Positions 22,206 to 33,769 of a stretch of 64,000 nt of DNA are shown here, in pieces; the stretch's first letter is position 1, and the number at the start of each line of letters is the position of its first letter. The notes under the pieces are model-generated. The model had not been told where the DNA came from. It saw only the letters and a list, made by a program, of their open reading frames with translations, and made no database searches. The DNA is from Gnomoniopsis sp. IMI 355080 (taxonomy: Eukaryota > Ascomycota > Sordariomycetes > Diaporthales > Gnomoniaceae). A program made the position numbers and the translations under genes. The stretch spans positions 62,001 to 126,000 of the forward strand of contig JAPEVC010000019.1 in assembly GCA_027946555.1 (NCBI GenBank), written 5' to 3'.

Positions 22206-25200
22206 TTAGTCGCTGTACATGGTCAGCATCTCATTCTACTCAACAGCTACATGAAGAAGAGAGGAAGGATAGTACTCACTAGATTTGCAAAGGAGCAGCC
22301 TGATCAACCAGCGTAAGCCAATCACCCTTCTCCTCGGCGCCCGCGAGCCAGTGGTATGGGAATACCACGAGATGTCCTTGGATCAGTCCACACAAACCGT
22401 CTCTCTGCTCATACGTGAGAATGTCCTCCATCATAGGGCGGTGCCTGCTTCCCCGCGTCGTTGCTCTCCTGCGTCGCTTGACGGGCCCCACGGCTGTTGG
22501 CGCGACTGACGCTGTCGAGGCGCCGCCGCTGCTAACTGGAGGCTTCTCGTTAGAGCCATTAGCCTCAGGCGTGCTGAAGGATGCGTGGCGCTCGCTTTTC
22601 TCCGTGGTGGCGGTGCCGGGGACGTGGAGGTGGGAGTCTGCTGCGCCGTTTGTATCACGAGCAGCGGCAGCCGCCTTTTCGGGATCATGTGACTGAGTGA
22701 CGAACGGACTGTTCGCAGGCGGCCGGAACGCCGGGCTTGTTGCTGGCGAATTGAGTGCACGCGCTGCAGCTGCGGCTCTCTCTATGTCGAGACGGGAATT
22801 TTGTCGAGCGTGTCTCTTTGCTGGCGACTCGCTCTCAGCTGCTACAGTCGAGGCTTTTTTCAGCGCTGCAGGCACAGGAGGCTGGGACTTAGCACCAGAT
22901 CCTTTGGACAACTTCTCTTTAACAGCATGTGCCGCTGGCACCGGACCGGGAGCCGAAATACCAGCACCACCAGCCGTTGATTCTGACTTAGAAGCCTCCG
23001 GCTCGGTCTGATGGCTGTTATCAGTCTGTTCGGCCTTATCATTCTGGTCCTGCGTATCGCGAGGTCCTTCTTGTGACTCTCTGAGGCGCTTCTGGTGGTC
23101 CACAAACTCCATATACTGACCCCAGTCAAGCACCTCGTTGTCCGGCATACAGTGAAATACCTGACGGTAAATCTTCGTGTTGTTCTCTGCGATTCGGGTC
23201 CATACTCGGTCGTAGAACTCCTCGTCCAAGGGATCCGTCATGCAATCCTTATGAATGGCCGCCTGCTTGATCTCAGGTATCAAGGGATGTAGTACCGAAG
23301 CTGCCGAGTCCTCGGGCATCGCCGGGCCACCGATGTCTGTATCATCAACTGCAGGCAGGTCCGGTAGCTGGTTGGCCCTGGGATGACCCAGTTGCTCGGT
23401 AGTCCGACGATCCAATGGAGGCAATGCGTCATTGCCAGGTCCCTCTGCCACTGAATTGGTCTCAGCAGGCTGTGGACTTGCAGAGTGCTGACTGTCCGCC
23501 GGGCTCTCGATGGTGCCCTTCCCTTCAGGCAGAATGCCACGGGCCAAGTACTCACGACCATTGATGACGACAGAGTCCCTACCACGGTCCAAGCCCTTTT
23601 TCTGTGCATCTTTCCAATGATCAGGGCCGTATCCTTCTACCTCGCGCTTATGTGCGGCATCAGGAAGAACCTCTTGTGAGGCTCTTGGGTTAGCAGAGCT
23701 GTCCGAGGAACTGACGGATGAGCGTCGCGCCGCGTCGTCCAATTGCAGGTCTACATCGTAATTTGCACTGTGTCCTCTTGAGACAGTAGGACGCTCTGCG
23801 AAACCAGGGGTAAGGTGGCCGTTAGTGGCCCTGTCCGACTTGACAGAACCGTCCGAGTCGCTGCTGTAAATCCGGTCCATTTCGGACTCAAATGCCTCGT
23901 CCTGGTTCATGGTCGCATTCCTCTCCTCTTCCAAAATATCATCAACGGGAAGCCCAACGTGTTCCCTCATCAGTCGCATGCGGAGGGTATGAGCAAAACG
24001 TCCTACTTGATAGTCCTTTCCTGCCATCTTCGACCATATCATGTCGGTGTCTCGCACGATGGCTGCGATTTCGGAGTCACGGGAGCCCAGCATAGATCTC
24101 TCATTGATATTGGCAGAGCCTATCAACGCAATGCGGTCGTCGACAACAATGGTCTTGGCGTGGATATAAAGTTGCTCGGTAGCGTGGTCCTGATTGGGTC
24201 CTATCTTGCCCCATTGACGCAGACTGAAGAATTGGATGTAATCTTCTGGCTCGATACCTGCAGCGCGCAGCCTGCCAAATATCGATGACTCTCCGCGACA
24301 AATACTGCGATATTGACATTGCATGATGAGACGGACACTAGTGCCCTCCACTTCAGCCACAGTATTCTGGAAACCGGGCATGAGCGGGATGAGGATGACG
24401 GCCCTCCAATCCTCATCATTTTCGTACGCTCGCTTGATCCGCTCCACCAGTGCATCCCCGATCTTGTTGACGAGCGGCACACCCAGAGCTTCAGAGCTCG
24501 AAATGAAGAACTGGTTCTCTATGTAGACAAAATGCTCCGACTTCTCGATCATCTGTAGATAGGCATTTTGAATGCTGCATTCTGTGTGCTGAGTTCCCAG
24601 CGACCAAGTCGTGGCAGATCGAAGGATCTGGACTTCGCAGGTTCCTGTAAGACCAAGATTGTCCAGATCCTCACTGCGAAAATCGGGCGGTGGCAGCAAG
24701 AATGGCAGGGGCCTTGTCACCCTGCGGTTTCGACGAAGGTAGTTCCACCGCTGAACGAAGTGGCGAGTCAAGTCTCGAGCAGGTTGGCCGACAATTTGCA
24801 TGGAGATATCATGCCAAGGCATTCGCGGTGTTTTCGAGCGGTCGTACATTTCCTCGTATGGCTCATCCAATCTGAAGAAATCCTGTATCCTCGGGTTGGA
24901 GTAGTCCTTGCCAGGAAACATCTGCACGTGCTCTGCATCCCTGGGAACGTTTTGCACATCCTTCGGCTCGAAACCTGTTGGCTTATCATCAGAGAGAAGA
25001 TGCTGAGGTGTGTCCCAACGTCCAAAGCAGAGGTCGATTCCACCGCAGAAAGCAATATAGTGATCCACAATGCAAACCTTCTCATGATGGGCGAAAAAGT
25101 ACTGGTTTTTCTTGTACTGGTTGGGTGATCTTTGCACAAATATGTTGGGATGAAGGTTGAGGAGAGACCTCTTGGTATACTCCGAGTCGATGGGAACCGC

Positions 25201-27282
25201 GGCTTCGACGTTTCGATAGACGATTACGAAAATCTTGACACCTTCCGATGCTTTTTGCTGCAAGAGTCGATCCAGCCGCCACCGTTGACTGATACAAGGT
25301 GGTCTCCTCATGTAGAGTTCGGGGCTCAACCACCAATCATGTATATATATGACGTCCTTTGCCATGGAGATGGCTCGCGACACATTCCACATGTAATCGC
25401 GACCGTCCACCAGCCATTGAGCATACACATTCTGTCTGACTGGGGCGAAACTGTCGAATCGAATGTTCTCATCAGCCCAAGGCGAATTTGCCTTGATTGA
25501 CCTTATCGAATCCTCAAACTGGGGAAGATCGTGTTGCTGAGCGTAAAGATTGATCTTGCGCTCAGAGTTGACAATGGTCAACTTGTGGTGATGCTTTGTG
25601 GCGGAATTGGGCCCGAGGAAGTCGTCTTCGTCGTCAGATTTATCCTCTGCTTTCGATTTTGCCTTCTTCGAGTCTTTGGCTGCAATCTGGCCAGTCTTCT
25701 TCTTTTTTATCATGATATCGAACTTGGAGTCGACGAGGTATACGTCGCAGATGTCGATGCTCTCGGGAGAATCAACGCATGCAATATAACTTTGTCGAAC
25801 CAGAAACCATTTACGATCCTTCCTCAAGATCTTCCTGGCTTGATTGACGAGCTCATTTGCCGGTCGTAGTTGCATGAACCCTTCCTTACCGTGGTAACCC
25901 CCCTCTGCTGCAAGACGCACGCCCAAAGCGGACAGCTCAAAAAAGCGACAAAGCCGGTTGCTGTCTGGTCTGAACATGAGCCAGCGCACCATTTCGCGGA
26001 TGTATTTTTCTAGCGCACGCCGTTGGTACTGGGCATATTTGCGCTTTTGATCCTCGGCGGACACTCCCGCTCCTGCCGGGTCATCTGCCATCGAGTCTTT
26101 GCGCCTTGGGCTCAATATGTTCATCCTTGAGCCTTTCCGTCGGTTGAAGCCAGGACGTCCTTCAACGTCAGTGGCTGTAGCCTCTGCAGCGGTCATTTCG
26201 CCAGCTGTAGCTTCACCCGCGGTGGCTTCCCCAGCCTCCATCTCAGGCAATTCGGGTATCTCCGGCACAGCCTCGTTCAAACCGGGGGTCGGCTCTTCCT
26301 CGTCATCACTGAGCTGAAGCTTCTTGATGCTGCGCAGATATGGGAAAGCTTTACTGGGGAACTTGGGTGCCTTGGGTCCTTGGCGAGCTCCAGGGCGTTT
26401 CAACCGCTGGCTAGTCACGGTACCTTTGTACTTGATATGCAGGCGTAGAATGTCGCCCAGACTTCTTTTCACCTTCCAGATCATGCGATTCGGTCCATTG
26501 CCGTATTCAAGGTGGATAGTGAAAAGAGTGTGTCGCTCACTGTCTCCCTGTTCGGAGCTGTCGGCGATGTGGACCCGCACTTGTTCTAGAAGGACTGGAA
26601 TCTTTTTGTGACCATGCTCATCGCGTTGAAGCATACTGGCGAACATGACGACAGCAGGAGCTCCGGCACGAAGCTCTCCCATGAGCTCTGTGGACTTGAG
26701 ATAGTCGATGCGCTCGCTTCTTCGGTGTCTCAGGAGGCCTAGAGTACTCTTAACTTGTTTCCATCTGTGGCCGCCGAAAGTCGAGTTTCGCTCGCCCCTG
26801 AAACGTGGTCTCCGAGGCGATTGTACGGCGTCTCCGTCTGATATGCCTCCACCCACTCCGAACATACTGATCCGACGGAAGTGGGCTCTCCGGTGTGGTT
26901 CTCCGTTGTCCGCCTCTTCTGCGTCTCCAGTGTGCGAGTATCCTCTCCTGGCCATGGGCCTCCTGGCGTTGCGATCGCGACCTTCGCCCTCGGACACAGC
27001 ACCGCGGTCCCGCTGATTTGGCATCGTTGAGCGGCGGGGCAGGTTTGGAAAGCGCTTGCCCATCGGTGAACCAGTCCCGCCCATCTGGGGGGTATTGGGT
27101 GTGGACTCGGATAATTGCTTCATGCGCTTCTGAAAGCGACGCCTTCTCTTCGAAGCGGATCCATTCTGGGCGGATGCTTGGGCCTCCTCATCGGCAGTCT
27201 CCTCCACATCCGCATCGTCAACATAGCTGTCGTCTGCATGTATGGCCGGCGGTGAGGGCAGTGGCTCTTCCACCGTGGCCAT
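22206..27282 (-). CDS. PLD1: Phospholipase D (PLD1/SPO14 type)
   Basis: A long exon, 27282-22280, plus a short last exon, 22212-22206, give about 1668 residues. Order of parts: an acidic, low-complexity N-terminus; a PX domain (about 200-440) interrupted by a GEATA-type repeat (about 350-375); a PH-like region (about 480-620); the first HKD motif HHEKVCIVDH with GGIDLCFGRWD (about 733); the second HKD motif HAKTIVVDD with GSANINERS (about 1042); and a long Ser/Pro-rich regulatory linker before the conserved C-terminal PLQI. The enzyme hydrolyses phosphatidylcholine to phosphatidic acid and choline at membranes. The frame reaches a TAG right at a GTGAGT donor; splicing a 67-base intron (22279-22213) ends the protein YD instead. 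Confidence 0.95.
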
Positions 27283-28990
27283 TGGGGCTCTCGTGAGGGA
27301 CGGAAAGGGTCAGAGTGTGCTGGAGCTTCGTTGAGTCGCAGGAAATAAATCTATGGAATTCAGAAGAATTCAAAAGTTGGAAGTGGTAGAAGCGGTAAGT
27401 GCATGGAAGAGAGTGTCACTATTCCTAGATTCCTCTAGCGTCAACAAGAGCTCAAGTCGCGATGGTGACACCGAGCTACGCAACGGGGCAAACACGGCAA
27501 TTGGAGAAGCGTTGTATTTCCAGGGATGTAAGAGGAAGACGTAGCAGATTGGAACAGAAGGGAGCGATTAGAGAACCTATATCTCCTCAAAGAGAGCGCC
27601 GTTGAGTTGAGCGGTCAAGGTCTCCAGGACTCCCTTTCGAGGAGTGGATGTGATGAAGTTGGATAAAGTAATCTCGACTGCTGGCGGGCAGTGGAAACCA
27701 CGCTGGCGGCGCGCTTCCCATGTGGGTGGGGACCACCTCAATCATACCGTGGTACAGTTAGTAGGGGGCCAGCAGACCAGGAGCAAGGGGTTTCTAGAAC
27801 GGCTGCAAAGATGGAGGATCATAGCAGGGGTCCCTGTTTAGGCGGGGCCCCTGGACATGCAACATGAGCCTAATTTGAGAACCTTCCTTTGCATCGGATT
27901 TGGCAACTAGAGCAAATCTGTTATGCAATGTGCTCCTAGCTTCACATGCAATTCGTCGACACACAGCCTATACACTTTGGTCAGTCGGCCCCCTTGTGTG
28001 TATTTCGATGCTCAAGTGACCGAATGGCCATGCAAGTATGACACCGCTATCAAAATTCATACGGAGTACATCCATTCCCAAGTCTCTTGTTCGGGCGTGT
28101 TGAACGCTCAATCTCACACAGATAAGCCAGTTAGCAACATCTTATACCGCAATTTGATAGAAATATGAAAGTTGCGCTCCCTATGCGGAGCCATACAGAA
28201 GACCGATATTCTATGATGCCAGGTAATGACACTTGTTGTTACATACGCAATTCCAGCAACGCCCAATGCTGCGAGGTAAGTTTTTGGGGAATATGCAGAT
28301 AGGACTTCGAAAGGGGGTTATAACAATCGTGGTCTTGAGTTGCCATTGCATAGTAGACATCCCTACAAGGCCATGAACATGCTCCGGGTCACTGATATAC
28401 TAGAGGATAGCTAGGTAGTATCTGCGGAATCTGGTGCTGGCAGCAAAAGCAATTGGCTTCAAAATCATTGCTTGTGGAATTGGTAGATAATCGCGATTCA
28501 TCACTCAAGAGAAAATGGTCTGACGTTTTAGGGCGTGGATGCCCACGCAGCTATTTGTTTACATATACATGTTTCCGCCATCATCATCGCTGAGATATAT
28601 ACTTGAAAGAAATAAGGAGAAGTACACCAGGTCATCTCGGACTAGGTTTTATCATGGGATAATTCCTACGGCTACCATTCCAGATTTCCAGGAGCATCAA
28701 AGCCCACGACATGTCTGAGAATTCATAGATAACCAATAATTTGAATGCTTTCATTGGCTCTTATCGGAATGAGTCAGAATGTGCAGAGTTGAGTTTGGTG
28801 AAACAGACTTTAGGACTTTGCTCGTCTCGCAATTATCTTTTTTGGAGTGGGGGGGGGGGGAGTGTGAGCCCGTTGACGTTTTACCCGAACCCTGTCTTTC
28901 CCGCGACCATTTGGAGATCGCGTCTTCTTCACGCGACTGACGGCTATAACGACAAGACAGCATAAACAACCTGTTATTTCTTCGTGCACC
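27283..28990. other. Divergent promoter region of PLD and gamma-tubulin
   Basis: No gene seen. It contains a TACGGAGTAC motif at 28060-28069 and an uninterrupted run of 12 G at 28849-28860, about 130 bases before the gamma-tubulin ATG. Confidence 0.5.
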
Positions 28991-30668
28991 ATGCCGAGGT
29001 ACGTTTCGTGGTCCATCCAGCTGTGATCCAAGCTGACTGACTCCATTTCAGAGAAATCATCACTGTCCAGGCTGGCCAGTGCGGCAACAGCAGTCAGTAA
29101 CCCCGCGACACGACCTGCACACGGGCTGTCTCGTCCCATGCACATACTGACATCGTCCAGTTGGCAGCCAATTCTGGCAGCAACTCTGTCAAGAACATGG
29201 TATTGGAGAAAATGGAAATCTCGAGGACTTTGCGACCGAAGGCGGCGACCGAAAAGATGTTTTCTTCTACCAGAGTGATGACACCAGATACATACCAAGA
29301 GCGATCCTAATCGATCTCGAACCTCGAGTGCGCCCTGACTCAAAACCAATGATCTCAGAACGTCTCGCTAATATCCGATGAAGGTGATAAATGGGATACA
29401 AACGGGGCCCTACAAGAACATATACAACCCCGAGAACTTCTACGTGGGTAAAAATGGTGTTGGTGCTGGCAATAATTGGGGCGATGGGTACCAGACGGGC
29501 GAATCAGTGTGTGAGGACATCATGGAGATGATAGACCGTGAGGCGGATGGCAGTGACTCTCTTGAGGTAAGCTGCCTTCTCGAGAGAAAAGTGAGGACAT
29601 GAAGTGCTGACAGTGACCAGGGTTTCATGATGCTGCATTCGATTGCTGGTGGAACGGGCTCCGGTCTGGGCTCTTTCTTACTGGAGAGGCTGAACGACAG
29701 GTTCCCGAAAAAGATCATTCAAACCTACTCAGTTTTTCCGGACACCACCAACGCAGGAGACGTTGTGGTACATCCCTATAACAGCATGCTGGCAATGAGG
29801 AGATTGACACAGAACGCAGACTCAGTGGTCGTTCTCGACAACGGCGCCCTCTCACATATCGCCGCTGACAGATTACACGTGCAAGAGCCGTCGCTCGTGC
29901 AAACCAACCAACTCGTTTCGACGGTCATGTCAGCGAGCACTACAACCCTCCGATACCCAGGCTATATGCATAACGACCTCGTTAGCATCTTGGCATCTCT
30001 TATCCCAACGCCACGATGTCACTTCTTATTGACCGCCTACACTCCCTTCACCGGCGACCAGGTCGAGCAGGCCAAGACAGTGCGGAAGACAACAGTACTA
30101 GATGTCATGCGGAGATTGCTGCAGCCTAAGAACCGGATGGTCTCCACCGTGCCGGGCAAAAACAGTTGCTATATTTCAATCCTCAACGTGATTCAGGGCG
30201 ACGTGGATCCAACAGACGTTCACAAGAGTCTGCTACGAATTCGGGAACGGAGACTGGCCCAATTCATTCCATGGGGTCCGGCAAGCATACAGGTCGCTCT
30301 GACGAAGCGCAGCCCATACATTCCCATGAACCATCGCGTCAGCGGTCTCATGTTGGCAAACCATACGAGCATTGCCACAGTAAGTCTCGCAACCATGCGC
30401 ATTAATCTTTTCCCTGGCCACTAAGAATTTCATCCAGCTTTTCAAGAAAATTGTCAAACAGTACGATGGCATGCGAAAACGGAACGCCTTCATGGAGGGG
30501 TACAAGAAGACTGCACCATTCTCCGACAATCTGGACGAGTTTGACGAGTCTCGAGAAGTGGTCAGCGACCTGATTGCCGACTACGAGGCTGCTGAGAACG
30601 CAAACTATCTCAATCCAGACTTGGGTGAGAAAGCCACCTCGGCCGAGACAGACAAACGGTTGGCGTGA
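28991..30668 (+). CDS. mipA: Gamma-tubulin
   Basis: Six exons (28991-28998, 29052-29092, 29161-29327, 29384-29566, 29621-30379, 30438-30668) give 462 residues. The start MPREIITVQAGQCGNSIG is assembled across the first two introns. The tubulin GTP loop is GGTGSGLGS. Gamma-specific stretches include PRVINGIQTGPYKNIYNPEN, RLTQNADSVVVLDN and TRSPYIP-like KRSPYIP. The protein caps microtubule minus ends in the gamma-tubulin complex at spindle pole bodies. The first exon encodes only two and two-thirds codons (8 bases), so a start cannot be seen in a plain ORF scan. The acidic C-terminus is short compared with alpha and beta tubulins. Confidence 0.96.
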
Positions 30669-31502
30669 GCATGGCAGGACGGACTCTTGTAGATTTCGTT
30701 GTACAAAATGGATGGGGACTTATGACCAGGCGTTTCTTCAAGGGAGGACGGTTCAGACTAAATGGGCGCTACAGTGGGTATGGCAGCAGACTTGCGCATT
30801 TCTTAGGTGTGCTTTTCCCGAGCATGGGGTCCTAGGCGTTTCTGGTGAGATATCTGTCTTACGAAGCCCAACAATGATGGTATGATCCGCTATATTGACT
30901 TTCGGGCGTTCCCTTTGTGCCGTCAGAGCCTCAATCTTCGAGTCTTGGTTTCCAGAGAAGCCTCGAACCCCTACACTTTGTCCCACCCCACAGTGACGTG
31001 GTTTTGGTAAAGAGTACGACCTCATTGTATCACGCAGCATTTTCTCTGCAGTCAAGTTCCACCAGATTCCACCAGGGGCCTACTATAAGACGATTGTGTG
31101 GGGCAATGATGCGGCTGAATACAAGTACATAGTACATGAAGACGCGCCCCTGCACCCTTCGCCTTACGGTGGGTGGCCCACTCATTTTGACGTCAACCTC
31201 CAAGTCGGACTGTGACGTCAAAGGGCCTGGAGCTCGATCTAACGAATGCCACTTTACTACAAATAAGCCTTCCATCTTCGTCTTTTCAAATGATAACTGT
31301 TGTCTTCATCAACTAAATCAATCAGACTCAAGGCAAATCGCAAGATCAAGCCACATACCAAAAGCGATCCACTCAATATCACAAAGACACCACAAAACAC
31401 TTTTACCACATTCTCCACCACACATCAAACCGTAAGGCCCCTCAAATCCAGATTACAAAAGAAGGGAAGAAATAATCAGCGGCTAACCACCCATTCTAGA
31501 AA
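30669..31502. other. Intergenic region upstream of the 90-residue protein gene
   Basis: Holds the gamma-tubulin 3' end and the promoter of the next gene, including the CRE pair listed separately. Open frames are featureless. Confidence 0.5.
31188..31220. promoter_or_regulatory. Pair of perfect CRE palindromes
   Basis: TGACGTCA occurs at 31188-31195 and again at 31213-31220, start-to-start spacing 25 bases, 283-315 bases upstream of the ATG at 31503. This is the perfect binding site for ATF/CREB bZIP factors (AtfA/Sko1 type in fungi), which act in osmotic, oxidative and conidial stress responses. The family knowledge is solid; use of the site here is inferred. Confidence 0.65.
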
Positions 31503-31775
31503 ATGTCTGCCCCCTCCAACGCCGACAAGATCGCTAGCGCGCAGGCCAACCTGCCCCTCCCCGAGCAGCCCCCTGTTGCTTCGGACTGGAACTCTGCCGA
31601 CGAGCGCACCGTCAATGTTGGCGCCGGCGGCGTGTCTTCAGGTGTCTCCACCGGCGATGGTGAGACCGCTGGCCTGCGTGAGCCTGCCTCCAAAGCCACC
31701 GACGTGGACCTGAGCAAGGTCGGCCGCCAGGGCAAGGATGGCTTGGATGGCTTGCCCAAGGACGCTACGGCATAA
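31503..31775 (+). CDS. Small 90-residue hydrophilic protein, unknown function
   Basis: A single open frame with a good AAAATGTC context. The protein is hydrophilic, rich in Gly, Ala, Ser and Asp, with no signal peptide, membrane helix or Cys. It reads as largely disordered; the most structured-looking words are PLPEQPPVASDWNSADERTV and a DLSKVGRQGKDGLDGLPKD tail. Codon choice is strongly C-ending, as in highly expressed fungal genes, unlike the surrounding spacer. The upstream CRE pair suggests stress or conidial regulation. It resembles in style the small stress-induced hydrophilic proteins of fungi, but I recognise no named family. Confidence 0.72.
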   Translation: MSAPSNADKIASAQANLPLPEQPPVASDWNSADERTVNVGAGGVSSGVSTGDGETAGLREPASKATDVDLSKVGRQGKDGLDGLPKDATA

Positions 31776-33769
31776 GATGCTTTTTTTAAATTGAGAATAG
31801 TGTGATAATTACGGATGGGAATTGATGGGAAGGGAAAGCATGGTCTGGCGTTTTATGGCAAACCTCGTGAAGGACGGATCTGATCCGCGACACTCGGGTT
31901 GCGTCGATCTTAGGCAATGAAATCGAGATTTTTCCGCGTTGACATAGTGACACCGTTCGTTGCGTGATGGCGTTAGTCAAGCATGCTATTGACTCAGCAC
32001 TCGATCTTGCTGCTTGACTACGAAATTCTCTACTGCCTCATGCTTAAGTCAAGTACCAACCAGTCGGTGTTCCACAAAGGTGCTTAACTGCAAGATTCCT
32101 GACACACCGTTGGGCTTGTCCCCAGAAAGGCGATCCTCGGACAGGTGGGAGTATTAATTGTCGAGAGCGATCTCAAGTGCGTCCTGAGCAGTGCAATATA
32201 TGAAGCAATACCGGTCAGCTCATAGGCTAAGCGCTGGTCAGCTTAGCCTGGAGAAGTCACTGTTCATTACTTGTAGACGGACTTATGTGTCGTTTCCAAT
32301 GCTGCGCCGATTTTTCTTTTCGCACAACATTACGGAAGCATCTCCAGATTCTTCGTTATATCCTGCAACCTCGAATACGCAAAATAGTTTAGACAAGCAC
32401 CCTTTTCAACTTATCTTTGCGTTGCTCTGGAAGATCCATTCTTGTACGAGGCTTCGCGTCTTTGCCTGTACTGCCTGTAAACACAAATTCCTTACATGAA
32501 TGAGACAAAGACTATTGAAATTGCTAAGAGCATAAAGACCACATACACGATGCTGACTTGACCAAGACAGTGTCATAAAAAATCGGGCACCTTGCTTTCA
32601 GGATTTGACCTTGTGTCAAATTGGAGCTCATCTACATGCTGTCAGCCACGGTCACCTAGCTGCCCACTTACTCATAAGTGCGCTCATGGCGACCTCGTGG
32701 AGCTACCCAGCACTGGCGACCCCACCCCAGCACCAAGTCGTTGTCATACTTCGTTCTTCTTCTGCCAGCAGTTACGATGCTGCGAAGCTTGAGGAGTGAG
32801 TGGGTGGGCAGCCTTCTGCCGCCTGGCCTTTGTCAATGAAGTTTGAAGCTCCCTTCATCTCTTTCCACTCTTCTCTTTGCGAGCCAGAACACCAAGCAAC
32901 AAACCCATCCCATTCCATACCCGCCTCATCCGTTGCCAGATATATCTGCATTGGATGATATTTTCTTCATACTGCACTGAACATAATCATTTCCTGCTCA
33001 GCAAAAAGTTGGCCTCCGGTTTACTACCATTCTTGGTCCCTTCAATCACCTTCCCACGCGAGAAACAGAACCCTTACTCGCAACTCGTCTTCAACCAGCA
33101 TCCTCCCGGCTTTGTAACTCTCATTGCCTAGAGATAGTCCTGTCTTCTTCATTTTCCATCATTGACTTTGCGAATTTGGACTTAGTCGAACAGCCAAATT
33201 GCCCCGACGCTTACTGGAACTGCCAATTTAGTAAGTTGCATATCAGGAACTCACTGGAGATCGCACCTTCCCATAATCACCGTCCTTTTTCACTCATCAA
33301 CTCGTCCGTACTGTCCGACTTGTCTTCCTTCTTCTCTCTGGCTCAAGCTAACCACTCCAGTTTCCACTCTTTCATCCACGGGAGAGGCCCTGTTTGTTCC
33401 TTATTCCTGCAACACACTTTTCAACAGCCGTTGTTGCACGGATAAAACTCAAGCCTTCGGTGTTGGGCATCCCAGCATCTGTCACTGTCTCGGAATCTCG
33501 CTTGGAATCCAAGCAATTTCGTGTACGCCTATCTCTGATGCTTTGCATGCCTCACTTGCCTCTATACCCTTTTCCTGCCCCACCATCCCTCCATATATCC
33601 TGATCATCCACATGCTCCCTGGCTCAATGACAGTCTCGGTCTAAACTTTTGCTTGTCCATTGAAATCTTTCGCTTAATGCCATCATTGCCTGTATGTCTT
33701 GAACAATTTGCTGATCCTTTATCATCGCCAGTCACTCTATTGCACACGCTCTCTGCCATCAACGACACA
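31776..33769. other. Intergenic region and long pyrimidine-rich leader
   Basis: Nothing coding is supported. From about 32830 to 33760 the plus strand is markedly C/T-rich, as expected for a fungal promoter and 5' leader before the gene at 33770. Several short upstream ATGs occur within it. Confidence 0.5.
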
